Source: Kordia periserrulae
GTDB taxonomy: Bacteria > Bacteroidota > Bacteroidia > Flavobacteriales > Flavobacteriaceae
Assembly: GCF_003054265.1 (NCBI RefSeq)
Contig: NZ_QBKT01000001.1
Coordinates: forward strand, 310,001 to 374,000
Direction: 5' to 3'
DNA: 64,000 bases
The notes under the pieces are model-generated. The model saw only the letters and a program-made list of their open reading frames with translations, was not told the DNA's origin and ran no database searches. This document shows, piece by piece, positions 33,250 to 40,760 of this stretch (position 1 is the first letter of the stretch; each line of letters begins with the position of its first letter). The position numbers and the translations under genes were made by a program.

Positions 33250-34122
33250 ATGTCTTTCTCCTTAAAAAATTTGCTTAGCTTATTAATATTCTTTTTTTCA
33301 TTATTGATAAGTGCTCAAACAGAAAAATCTAAAAAAGATATACCAGAATCTACCGTAATAGAAGGTTGCCAATATGAAGAAGATGTATACGAATGTTCCA
33401 AGGAAAAATTTCGACGTTCTATTTTTCAATATCTAAAACCTTCGGACGCCATTTTGATTGCAAAGAACACTACAAAAGACACCATTTTTGTAGATGTAAT
33501 GTTTGCGACTGATTCCGTTGGAAAAGTAGACAAAGAACGTTCCTCGCTGAAATTTCACGAAACCGAGATGAAACCTTTCAAAATTGAAACATCTTCTTCT
33601 CCCGTAGACTTTCAAATTGAATTAGCTCCAATATCACAAAAGCAAACCTCTTATATTAGAAATCATTTATTTCTAAAAATTGATCGAAAAAACAATATTT
33701 TCATCCCTTTATATGATTATACACCTAAACGAATTCCGTTTTCAGGACCAGAAGTTGGTGTTGTTTATCCTGGTTGCGAAAAAGCTTCTTCTAACAAGGA
33801 GAGAAAAAAATGCATGGCTACTAATATTTCTAAGTTTGTTGCTGAAAATTTTAATGATAGATTAGGAAAAAAATTAGGGCTCGACGGCATCAATCGAATT
33901 TATGTTGTATTTAAAATTAATGAAGAAGGAAAAGTTAAAGAAATACGCTCCAGAGCGCCACATCTTAAACTAGAACAAGAAGCTATCAGAGTTATCAAAA
34001 AACTTCCTGATATGCAACCTGCAACTATAGAGAATATTCCTGTAAGTGTAAATTATGCACTTCCTATCGTTTTAAATGTATCTGCTAAAGAAAGAAAAAA
34101 AAGAAAGCGAAATAAATGGTAA
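33250..34122 (+). CDS. Exported protein with TonB C-terminal-like domain
   Basis: 290 residues. Signal peptide (LLIFFFSLLISAQ), an ~140-residue N-terminal region of unknown fold, then a TonB-C-like domain: VVYPGCEKASSNKERKKC (the PGC...C spacing typical of Bacteroidota TonB homologues), VVFKINEEGKVKEIRSRAPH, EAIRVIKKLPDMQPA. It lacks the N-terminal anchor and Pro-rich linker of a true TonB, so it is probably periplasmic and not a normal energy transducer. It starts 22 bp after thyA. Related in its C-terminus to 35444-35929. Confidence 0.8.
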   Translation: MSFSLKNLLSLLIFFFSLLISAQTEKSKKDIPESTVIEGCQYEEDVYECSKEKFRRSIFQYLKPSDAILIAKNTTKDTIFVDVMFATDSVGKVDKERSSLKFHETEMKPFKIETSSSPVDFQIELAPISQKQTSYIRNHLFLKIDRKNNIFIPLYDYTPKRIPFSGPEVGVVYPGCEKASSNKERKKCMATNISKFVAENFNDRLGKKLGLDGINRIYVVFKINEEGKVKEIRSRAPHLKLEQEAIRVIKKLPDMQPATIENIPVSVNYALPIVLNVSAKERKKRKRNKW

Positions 34123-34150
34123 CTTTGATTGACATATCAATTTTACTGCC

Positions 34151-34744
34151 ATGATATTACTCGATTTTAAAAAGAATTATATTCTCGACAATGGCTTTGT
34201 ACAATTACGACCATTACATGTAGATGATTTTAAATACTTACTTCCCTACTCGCTCAATGAACCTGAGTTGTGGAAGTATTCTTTAATTCCGGCAGACGGA
34301 GAAGTAGGTTTACGCAACTACATCAACATTGCCCTAGAGGGTAGAACACAACAAAATGCCTATCCATTTATTGTGTACGACAAACGGTACAATACCTATG
34401 CTGGTTGTACGCGATTTTACGATTTTCATCAAAAACATCAAACCGTTTCCTTAGGATATACTTGGTATGGAAAAGATTTTCAAGGAACGGGACTGAATAA
34501 AAATTGCAAGTTTTTGTTGTTGCAATTCGCTTTTGAGCACATGAAAGTGCAGCGCGTAGAATTTAGAGCCGATAACACCAACAAACGTAGCATTGCCGCT
34601 ATGAAAAGTATTGGCTGTACCGAAGAAGGTGTATTGCGAAGCAACTGCGCTACCGAAATTGGCAGACGCGATAGCATTGTACTCAGCATTTTACGCTATG
34701 AATGGTTTAGTCGCGTAAAACGTGAATTATTGAAGAAGTTATAA
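34151..34744 (+). CDS. GNAT-family N-acetyltransferase (RimJ/RimL type)
   Basis: 197 residues. Acetyl-CoA-dependent acetyltransferase fold: VQLRPLHVDDFKYLL, FIVYDKRYNTYAGCTRFYDF, VSLGYTWYGKDFQGTGLNKN (motif A, acetyl-CoA loop, ~103-120), VEFRADNTNKRSIAAMKSIGCTEEGVLRSN. The family acetylates ribosomal protein N-termini or small amines; the substrate here is unknown. It follows the TonB-C-like gene by 28 bp. Confidence 0.9.
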   Translation: MILLDFKKNYILDNGFVQLRPLHVDDFKYLLPYSLNEPELWKYSLIPADGEVGLRNYINIALEGRTQQNAYPFIVYDKRYNTYAGCTRFYDFHQKHQTVSLGYTWYGKDFQGTGLNKNCKFLLLQFAFEHMKVQRVEFRADNTNKRSIAAMKSIGCTEEGVLRSNCATEIGRRDSIVLSILRYEWFSRVKRELLKKL

Positions 34745-34746
34745 AA

Positions 34747-34778
34747 ACAAAAAGCCCTCTACAAAAGTAGAAGGCTTT
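34747..34778 (-). terminator. Convergent terminator
   Basis: AAAGCC(C/T)TCTAC / GTAGA-GGCTTT stem (34751-34762 with 34767-34778). On the minus strand the odd pair is a G-U wobble and a T run follows, so it best serves the gene at 34799-35095; it may also stop the GNAT transcript. Confidence 0.75.
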
Positions 34779-34798
34779 GTAAAAATTCAAAATTCTAA

Positions 34799-35095
34799 TT
34801 ATAAACTCAAAACTCCGTTTTCAGCAGCTGCAAAGTCATTCCACTTGTACGCATCTGCTTCGTCGTCGTTTGTGTACACTCCGTCAACTACATAACGGAA
34901 TTCATACTCAGCATCTTTTTCTAAATCAACAGTTCCTTTAAAGGTTCCGTTTTTAAGTTTTTTCAAGCTTGTAGCTTCTGCATTCCATTCATTAAAATTT
35001 CCAACCACAGAAACTGCTTCAGCTTCTTCAGCAGCAACACTAAAAGTTACTTTGCAAACTGGTTTACTTTTTAAATATTGTTTTTTAATTGCCAT
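34799..35095 (-). CDS. Isoamylase N-terminal / CBM48-like domain protein
   Basis: 98 residues: a single glycogen-recognition-type beta-sandwich (KVTFSVAAEEAEAVSVVGNFNEWN, ATSLKKLKNGTFKGTVDLEKDAEYEFRYVVDGVYTNDDEADAY). It matches the early-set domain that precedes catalytic domains in glycogen branching enzymes and AMPK-beta, here free-standing. Stand-alone versions are widespread in Bacteroidota, with no proven role; binding of glycogen or alpha-glucan is inferred. It has its own promoter. Confidence 0.88.
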   Translation of the reverse strand: MAIKKQYLKSKPVCKVTFSVAAEEAEAVSVVGNFNEWNAEATSLKKLKNGTFKGTVDLEKDAEYEFRYVVDGVYTNDDEADAYKWNDFAAAENGVLSL

Positions 35096-35117
35096 AATTT
35101 CAAGTATTTAATAAGGC

Positions 35118-35148
35118 CAAATGTATATAAGAATTTTTGGGAAACAAA
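35118..35148 (-). promoter_or_regulatory. Promoter of CBM48-like gene
   Basis: Minus strand -7 TACATTTG (35125-35118) with -33 TTTG (35148-35145) at 19-bp spacing, about 23 nt before the start codon. Confidence 0.72.
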
Positions 35149-35443
35149 TGAAAGAATTCATAAAGATGTAAGAATTATCATTTTACTAAAAAATAGCTTT
35201 TAAAATCGTAAAGAATGAAAAAAATATGCCGTTTATTTAAAAGATTGACAACACAATTTTAACACCTTTTCCCTTGATTTTCAACGATATCGTTTGCGTA
35301 AATTCACACTCACAAAGGAATTCACGCTAATTTCATTCATCTAAAAAAATTGCATTTCATAGGGAAAATTCATCTTTTCGTTGGAACAGAATGTAGTATT
35401 CAAAAAAGAAAAGTATCTTTATCTCAATAAAACAATTTCAAAC
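35149..35443. other. AT-rich spacer with palindrome AACGATATCGTT
   Basis: No gene seen. A perfect 12-bp palindrome AACGATATCGTT lies at 35283-35294, 158 bp upstream of the CBM48-like promoter and 150 bp upstream of the gene at 35444; it could be an operator of a LacI-like regulator. Not otherwise supported. Confidence 0.35.
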
Positions 35444-35929
35444 ATGAAAAAATTTATCATTACTATAGCATGTTGTTTTGCAATTCATATAAGTTTTGCT
35501 CAAAAATCAACAAATATGTCCACTCCTAAAGTTTCTCCAAATGGCACCATGAATTTTTCAGTGATGGACAATGCGCCAACGTTCAAAAAATGCAATTCGG
35601 CAGACAATCCATCGTATTGTACCGTTAGTGAAATAAAATCTTTTCTTATTCAAAACATTAGTAAAGACGCCGCTGCAGTAGCTGCTTTAAAAAGTCAAAA
35701 AGAAAAAAAAGCATACATTCGTTTTGTTATTAACAAATCTGGAAGCGTTGAAAATATTGGCGTTCGTACGGAAAGTCCTGTGTTAAAATCAAAACTTACT
35801 AAAATTTTAGCACAATTGCCTACATTTTCTTCTGGTTCACACAATGGAACTCCTGTAAAAGCTTCTTTTGGTGAATTTATCAATTTATCAGATGCCACAA
35901 TTGACCCAACTTCCAAAACTAAATTTTAA
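35444..35929 (+). CDS. Small exported TonB-C-like domain protein
   Basis: 161 residues from ATG 35444 (an upstream in-frame start at 35381 would precede a clear signal peptide, FIITIACCFAIHISFAQ). The mature part holds a reduced TonB-C-like domain: KAYIRFVINKSGSVENIGVRTESP, LAQLPTFSSGSHNGTPV. Like 33250-34122 it has no membrane anchor. It sits 8 bp before the DHFR fusion gene, so they are probably co-transcribed. Role unknown. Confidence 0.75.
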   Translation: MKKFIITIACCFAIHISFAQKSTNMSTPKVSPNGTMNFSVMDNAPTFKKCNSADNPSYCTVSEIKSFLIQNISKDAAAVAALKSQKEKKAYIRFVINKSGSVENIGVRTESPVLKSKLTKILAQLPTFSSGSHNGTPVKASFGEFINLSDATIDPTSKTKF

Positions 35930-35937
35930 ACAATTAC

Positions 35938-36870
35938 ATGTTCGGTAAAAAAAAGAATCCTACCACAGAAATCGATAAAGAACAATTAGCACTCATAAAA
36001 ACGGCACAAAAGCGTATCAAGCAAAAAAAACGCTTATATTATCATTTTGTCATTTTTCTCATTGGCTCTGCATTATTAGTACTCATCAATATCGTATTGG
36101 GTATGGGAAAAGATATAACGCTTTTTGGCGCAAATTGGTTTGTTTGGGCAGTGTTTTTATGGCTGTTTGCCTTTCTATTTCATGCGTTTGATGTATTTGT
36201 TACGAATAAATTCATGGGGAAAGAATGGGAAGCCAAACAATTAGAAACCTTAGTGGCGCAACAAGAAAATCGCATTGCTGAATTGAAACAAAAGTTTATC
36301 GACCAAGAAACAAAAGTAGCAGAAGTTGAAGCCAAAGCCGAATTGGCAAATGAACCTGTTCCTGAAGTGATTGATCGTGGTAATTTAACCATTATTGTCG
36401 CTGCGGCAGAAAATAACGTTATCGGAAAAGACAATCAACTGATTTGGCATTTAAGTGATGATTTGAAGCGATTTAAAAAACTGACTTCGGGACACCATAT
36501 TATCATGGGACGTAAAACTTTTGAGAGTTTTCCAAAACCCTTACCAAACAGAACGCATATCGTCATTACGCGACAAAAAAATTACAAAGTTCCCAAAGGA
36601 GTTATTGTCGTTCACACCATGAAAGAAGCCGTAAGTGTGGCAACTGTTGCCGATGCGGAACCATTTGTAATTGGCGGTGGCGAAATCTACAAACAAGCCA
36701 TTCCGTTTGCGACAAAAATTGAATTAACACGTGTACATCACGAGTTTGAAGGCGATACGTTTTTTCCAGAAATTGACACAAAAGATTGGAAAGAAGTCTC
36801 AAACACATTTCACAAACAAGATGACAAACACGAATACGAGTTCTCTTTTATTACGTATGAAAGGGTGTAA
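35938..36870 (+). CDS. folA: Dihydrofolate reductase fused to N-terminal 2TM domain
   Basis: 310 residues. Residues ~1-85 are a 2TM domain (helices HFVIFLIGSALLVLINIVLGM and WFVWAVFLWLFAFLFHAF), ~95-125 a coiled-coil linker (LETLVAQQENRIAELKQKF), ~150-310 a complete DHFR (LTIIVAAAENNVIGKDNQLIWHL, FKKLTSGHHIIMGRKTFES, VIGGGEIYKQ). The catalytic acidic residue seems to be the Asp of SDDLKRFKK. It reduces dihydrofolate to tetrahydrofolate, replenishing the cofactor used by ThyA nearby. A membrane-tethered DHFR is unusual against the ~160-residue soluble norm. Confidence 0.92.
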   Translation: MFGKKKNPTTEIDKEQLALIKTAQKRIKQKKRLYYHFVIFLIGSALLVLINIVLGMGKDITLFGANWFVWAVFLWLFAFLFHAFDVFVTNKFMGKEWEAKQLETLVAQQENRIAELKQKFIDQETKVAEVEAKAELANEPVPEVIDRGNLTIIVAAAENNVIGKDNQLIWHLSDDLKRFKKLTSGHHIIMGRKTFESFPKPLPNRTHIVITRQKNYKVPKGVIVVHTMKEAVSVATVADAEPFVIGGGEIYKQAIPFATKIELTRVHHEFEGDTFFPEIDTKDWKEVSNTFHKQDDKHEYEFSFITYERV

Positions 36871-36884
36871 AACAAATTAATCCG

Positions 36885-38033
36885 ATGAATTATTTCACTA
36901 TTTTTTCTAGAAAAAGTATGCGCTGCTTTCTTCTAATGGTATTATTTTTTTGCGCAAATAGCCATGCTCAAGACGATTGGACTTATTTTACGTATACCAT
37001 AAAAATCAAAGCAAATAAAAAATTGAAATTCAAGCTTTCCGCAGATATAAAAGTAGAAAACATTGACAAAGTAGCTTGGGGAGCTATCTACACTCGTGTA
37101 GACACAAAGAACGATGAATATGGATTTTTTGATAATATGCGCGATAGACCTGTATTATCTAATGAATGGAAAAACTATGAAATTAACGGACATATTGACG
37201 AAAACTCTTCTAAATTAGTCTTTGGTGGGATTTGTATATCTAATGGGAAATTTTATTTTGACAATTTTGAACTGTACATTGAAAATCTCCAAACAGGTGA
37301 ATTAGAAAAAACTACAATCAATAATCACAATTTTGAAAACAATCCTGCCAATATTAAATTATCTGGATGGGATACAGACTTTCCAAAAATAACGGCTGAT
37401 TTTGAGAAAGGATATGCCTACAATCTTATAAAAGATGACCCAGAAAGAGGATATTCGCTAGTTATTGAAGGAAAAAATATAAAAATTGACGATTACAATC
37501 TTATAGGAGAACGCGAAGAATATACGCCGCAAATCGGAACCTTAGTTTCCATGCTAAATAATCTTAGTGACCGTGTTGAATATCACGTTAAAAACCTTGA
37601 TCAACGTGAGTTAGACCATTTGCATGATGAAAAGGCGAACTCCATTGGTGCATTAATTATGCACTTAGCTGCTGCAGAAAAAATTTATCAATTATACACA
37701 TTTGAAAATCGTGGTTTTAACGATGAAGAAGAAAAATTTTGGGGACCAGCACTCTATCTGGATGATGCAGGAAGAGAAACGTACAAAGGGCATGATGTTG
37801 AATATTACTTAAAAATTTACAGAGAAGTACGTGCGGTTACTTTGGAAGAATTTAAAAAGAGAGACGATGAATGGTTGAAAAAAACCAATCCTACGCGCAG
37901 TTCTAATAATCACTACTATTGGTTTCATGTCATGGAACATCAATCAAGTCATTTAGGACAAATATTATTTCTAAAAAAGAGAATTCCGCCACCGCCACCG
38001 ATTATTGTCAAAGAGAAAAAGAAAATTGATTAA
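36885..38033 (+). CDS. Exported DinB-family protein with N-terminal beta domain
   Basis: 382 residues. Signal peptide (CFLLMVLFFCANSHAQ; Met-12 at 36918 is an alternative start), a ~170-residue beta-rich domain resembling carbohydrate-binding modules (WKNYEINGHIDENSSKLVFGGI, GKFYFDNFELYIENL), then a DinB/YfiT-like four-helix domain (~205-370) with putative metal ligands in GALIMHLAAAEK, and WFHVMEHQSSHLGQI. DinB enzymes are usually cytosolic thiol-transferases or damage-induced proteins, so the secretion signal is noteworthy. It ends in a PPPPP-rich basic tail. It follows the DHFR gene by 14 bp. Confidence 0.8.
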   Translation: MNYFTIFSRKSMRCFLLMVLFFCANSHAQDDWTYFTYTIKIKANKKLKFKLSADIKVENIDKVAWGAIYTRVDTKNDEYGFFDNMRDRPVLSNEWKNYEINGHIDENSSKLVFGGICISNGKFYFDNFELYIENLQTGELEKTTINNHNFENNPANIKLSGWDTDFPKITADFEKGYAYNLIKDDPERGYSLVIEGKNIKIDDYNLIGEREEYTPQIGTLVSMLNNLSDRVEYHVKNLDQRELDHLHDEKANSIGALIMHLAAAEKIYQLYTFENRGFNDEEEKFWGPALYLDDAGRETYKGHDVEYYLKIYREVRAVTLEEFKKRDDEWLKKTNPTRSSNNHYYWFHVMEHQSSHLGQILFLKKRIPPPPPIIVKEKKKID

Positions 38034-38103
38034 TTAATCGATTTAAAAAGAACTCATTGCCCACGTTACACCACGTAAATCTAAATTATCAAGTAAAATT
38101 CTT

Positions 38104-38111
38104 TACTTTTG
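38104..38111 (+). promoter_or_regulatory. -7 element of fabD-lspA operon
   Basis: TACTTTTG is a perfect TAnnTTTG, 49 bp before the fabD start. No good -33 TTTG is visible. Confidence 0.5.
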
Positions 38112-38159
38112 CCGAACATTTACAAATACGTGTTTGACACGATTTAAAAGACAATTACA

Positions 38160-39050
38160 ATGAAAGCATATATTTTTCCAGGACAAGGTGCGCAATTTAC
38201 AGGAATGGGATTAGACCTTTATGAAAACTCAAACATCGCTCAAGAGCTTTTTGAAGATGCCAATGGTATTCTTGGATTTCACATCACAGACATCATGTTT
38301 GAAGGTTCTGCGGAAGACTTAAAACAAACGAAAGTTACACAACCTGCTATCTTTTTACATTCCGTAATTTTAAGTAAAGTTTTGGGTGATGCCTTTCAAC
38401 CAGAAATGGTGGCAGGACATTCCTTAGGAGAACTTTCTGCTTTGGTTGCCAACGGCGTATTAACGTTTGAAGACGGTTTGCAATTGGTTTCTAAACGTGC
38501 ATTAGCCATGCAAAAAGCCTGTGAAATTCAACAAAGTACAATGGCAGCCGTATTAGGATTGGACGATGCTGTGGTTGAAAAAGTATGCGAAGAAACACCA
38601 GGAGTGGTGGTGGCAGCAAATTATAACTGTCCAGGACAAATTGTAATTTCAGGAGAAATTGATGCTATCAACAAAGCCTGTGAAACATTGAAAGAAGCGG
38701 GCGCAAAACGCGCATTGGTATTGCCTGTAGGCGGTGCTTTTCACTCTCCTTTAATGGAACCTGCGCGTGAAGAATTGGCAGCAGCTATTGAAAATACTGC
38801 TTTCAATACACCAACATGTCCAATTTATCAAAATGTAACAACTACGGCAGTTATAAACCCCGATGAGATAAAAAAGAACTTGATTTCACAATTAACAGCA
38901 CCTGTAAAATGGACACAATCGGTGCAACAAATGATTGCAGATGGTGCTTCTCACTTTACGGAAGTTGGCCCAGGAAAGGTATTACAAGGATTATTGCGCA
39001 AAATTGACCGTTCTGTAGCGGCTGAAAGTGCAATCTTCGAAAAGGAATAA
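38160..39050 (+). CDS. fabD: Malonyl-CoA:ACP transacylase
   Basis: 296 residues, cytosolic. Transfers malonyl from CoA to acyl carrier protein for fatty-acid synthesis. FPGQGAQFTGMG at 6-17 (oxyanion region), catalytic Ser in AGHSLGELSALVA (~90), Arg in SKRALAMQKAC, NYNCPGQIVISG, and catalytic His in GGAFHSPLMEPA (~199). Followed after 10 bp by lspA on the same strand. Confidence 0.96.
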   Translation: MKAYIFPGQGAQFTGMGLDLYENSNIAQELFEDANGILGFHITDIMFEGSAEDLKQTKVTQPAIFLHSVILSKVLGDAFQPEMVAGHSLGELSALVANGVLTFEDGLQLVSKRALAMQKACEIQQSTMAAVLGLDDAVVEKVCEETPGVVVAANYNCPGQIVISGEIDAINKACETLKEAGAKRALVLPVGGAFHSPLMEPAREELAAAIENTAFNTPTCPIYQNVTTTAVINPDEIKKNLISQLTAPVKWTQSVQQMIADGASHFTEVGPGKVLQGLLRKIDRSVAAESAIFEKE

Positions 39051-39060
39051 ATAAAAAATC

Positions 39061-39567
39061 ATGAAAATGTCTCGAACGTTGCGAATGCTTTTTATCGTTG
39101 GGCTGATTTTGATAAATGTTGGTTGCGACCAAGTATCGAAATCAGTGGCGCGAACTCATATTGACGATACCGAGCGTATTTCAGTGATTGGCGAATACGT
39201 AGTCTTGTTAAAAGCGGAAAACAAAGGTGCATTTTTAGGATTTTTATCTACACTAGAAAATCCGATTTTAAAAGTTATTTTTCTCATCATTTTACCAATT
39301 GCAGTATTGTTCTTTATCTTGCGAATGATTATTATCACTAAAGATTTAGACCGCTTTATGATTGTTGGTTTATGCTGTATTGTTGGCGGCGGTATTGGTA
39401 ATTTGTACGATAGAATCTTATACCAATCGGTAACTGATTTTATGCACATTGATTTGGGCGGAATTTTTAAAACAGGCATTTTCAACATGGCAGATGTTTC
39501 TGTGATGCTCGGAAGCGCACTACTACTTATTTCCTTTATCAAACGAAAAGAAATTTCATTATCATAA
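39061..39567 (+). CDS. lspA: Lipoprotein signal peptidase (signal peptidase II)
   Basis: 168 residues, four membrane helices. Cleaves signal peptides of prolipoproteins at the lipobox. Catalytic Asp residues lie in GGGIGNLYDRILYQSVTDF (~114) and FNMADVSVMLG (~143); NKGAFLGFL (~55) corresponds to the NxGxAF/L block, with Ala in the usual position. It serves the predicted lipoproteins seen here (3288, 18156, 45842). Co-transcribed with fabD and followed by a strong terminator. Confidence 0.94.
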   Translation: MKMSRTLRMLFIVGLILINVGCDQVSKSVARTHIDDTERISVIGEYVVLLKAENKGAFLGFLSTLENPILKVIFLIILPIAVLFFILRMIIITKDLDRFMIVGLCCIVGGGIGNLYDRILYQSVTDFMHIDLGGIFKTGIFNMADVSVMLGSALLLISFIKRKEISLS

Positions 39568-39571
39568 GTAC

Positions 39572-39600
39572 AAAACCTAGCAAAACGCTAGGTTTTTTTT
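39572..39600 (+). terminator. fabD-lspA terminator
   Basis: Perfect stem AAAACCTAGC / GCTAGGTTTT with loop AAAAC and eight T's. Confidence 0.9.
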
Positions 39601-39705
39601 ATGAATAGAATCTTCACACTACTCTTAAAATTACATCAAAAACGTATTCATCAAGAACGACGAAGTTTATAAATTGAAAAGCAGAAAGGTTTAATATAGA
39701 ACACA

Positions 39706-39740
39706 TGTCGAAATGTTTACATTGAGCCTGTCGAAATGTT
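39706..39740. repeat. Direct repeat TGTCGAAATGTT, two copies
   Basis: TGTCGAAATGTT occurs at 39706-39717 and 39729-39740 (23-bp period), with ATTGAGCC between them, akin to dispersed flavobacterial TGAGCCTGTCGAA repeats. It abuts the regulatory palindrome at 39744. Confidence 0.5.
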
Positions 39741-39743
39741 AAC

Positions 39744-39758
39744 TACGGTTTTACCGTA
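39744..39758 (+). promoter_or_regulatory. Regulon palindrome TACGGT-N3-ACCGTA, site 1
   Basis: TACGGTTTTACCGTA, perfect 6+6 palindrome with a 3-bp spacer, centred 65 bp before the start of the precursor at 39816 and 22 bp upstream of TACTTTAA, the likely -7 region. Confidence 0.75.
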
Positions 39759-39815
39759 CCTATTTTTTAGATGATTTTAATACTTTAAAGAATTAGTAAT
39801 CAAAAACTTAAAATC

Positions 39816-40025
39816 ATGAAAAAAAGAAACACAACATCCTTACGTCTAAACAAAAATTCTATTTCCAATCTTGAAAAACAACAAGTACAAGGTGGAACTG
39901 TATACACAAAATATAACTGTGATACATTTGCGGGAAGTCCGTGTACGTCATTTATTGATGCGTGTCCGTCGGCTTGGGTATGTCCATTAACAGAAGATCC
40001 TAAACAATGTCCATATCCGTACTAG
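39816..40025 (+). CDS. GG-leader peptide precursor, core IDxCPSAxxC (copy 1)
   Basis: 69 residues. Leader MKKRNTTSLRLNKNSISNLEK...VQGG (1-27) is of the class I lanthipeptide-type / natural-product-precursor family of Bacteroidota. The core carries CTSFIDACPSAWVCP (~42-56) and ends in QCPYPY, with five Cys and several Ser/Thr. The two downstream genes share the block C-x-S-x-ID-x-CPSA-x-x-C. No modifying enzyme or exporter is adjacent. Driven by palindrome site 1. Bioactive product, if any, unknown. Confidence 0.8.
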   Translation: MKKRNTTSLRLNKNSISNLEKQQVQGGTVYTKYNCDTFAGSPCTSFIDACPSAWVCPLTEDPKQCPYPY

Positions 40026-40230
40026 AATTTGATATGACATTCTTATAAAGTTTAAAAATACAGATTGATATTCGTGTGATGCTTCTTTTTGTATTCGCAA
40101 ATGAAGTTTCGCCCTATTCCATACAGACATTATTTTATACCTCTAAAACTTAGATGAAAAATGACATTTTTGTAAGAATTTTTCAATGTATTTTTAGTTC
40201 TTAATCAAGCTATTAACTAAAATTAAAATC

Positions 40231-40413
40231 ATGAAAAAAAGAAATCTTAAATCGTTAGAACTTAGAAAAAATTCAATTTCAAATTTAGAAAATCACCAAG
40301 TAAATGGTGGATTGAAACTTACAGATACGTGTACATCCGTTATTGATGATTGTCCTTCCGCATGGTATTGCCCTACAGATGTACCTACGCTCTGCGTTTT
40401 TACTTCTATATAA
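40231..40413 (+). CDS. GG-leader peptide precursor, core IDxCPSAxxC (copy 2)
   Basis: 60 residues; leader MKKRNLKSLELRKNSISNLEN...VNGG and core with CTSVIDDCPSAWYCP, the same block as its neighbours, then a hydrophobic end (LCVFTSI). It starts 205 bp after copy 1; no TACGGT site is found upstream, though TATTTTTA (40189-40196) could be a -7 element. Copy 3 follows after 19 bp, so the two are co-transcribed. Confidence 0.8.
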   Translation: MKKRNLKSLELRKNSISNLENHQVNGGLKLTDTCTSVIDDCPSAWYCPTDVPTLCVFTSI

Positions 40414-40432
40414 TCAACTTAAATACAAAATC

Positions 40433-40687
40433 ATGAAAAAAAGAAATCTAAAAACATTAAGACTCCGCAAAAACGCTATTTCTAGTGTAGGAAATACTGC
40501 AAAAGGCGGATTGGTAAGAATTACATTGATTGATGACTGCGGCTCGCAAATTGATGCGTGTCCGTCTGCGCTTGCATGCACATTTCAAGCAGATTGCCCA
40601 TTAACGATAGATCTTACTTGTCAGACACTCAACAACAAGTGTGAAACATTTAATTATCCATGCCAGTCACTCGTTGAATGTGCATAA
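40433..40687 (+). CDS. GG-leader peptide precursor, core IDxCPSAxxC plus Cys-rich extension (copy 3)
   Basis: 84 residues from ATG 40433; a longer in-frame start upstream overlaps copy 2 and would destroy the leader. Leader MKKRNLKTLRLRKNAISSV...AKGG (1-26) and core CGSQIDACPSALAC, followed by an extra ~35 residues with five more Cys at loosely regular spacing (ADCPLTIDLTC, NKCETFNYPC). The family block is shared but the tail is unique. Followed by a terminator that closes the three-precursor cluster. Confidence 0.8.
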   Translation: MKKRNLKTLRLRKNAISSVGNTAKGGLVRITLIDDCGSQIDACPSALACTFQADCPLTIDLTCQTLNNKCETFNYPCQSLVECA

Positions 40688-40697
40688 TACAAACAAT

Positions 40698-40729
40698 AAA
40701 GGCTGTTTAAAATGTTAAACAGCCTTTTT
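40698..40729 (+). terminator. Terminator of precursor cluster
   Basis: Stem AAAGGCTGTTTAA / TTAAACAGCCTTT, 4-nt loop, followed by T's. Confidence 0.88.
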
Positions 40730-40760
40730 ACTATATAATTTTGTTCTTCCTTTTTTTGAG

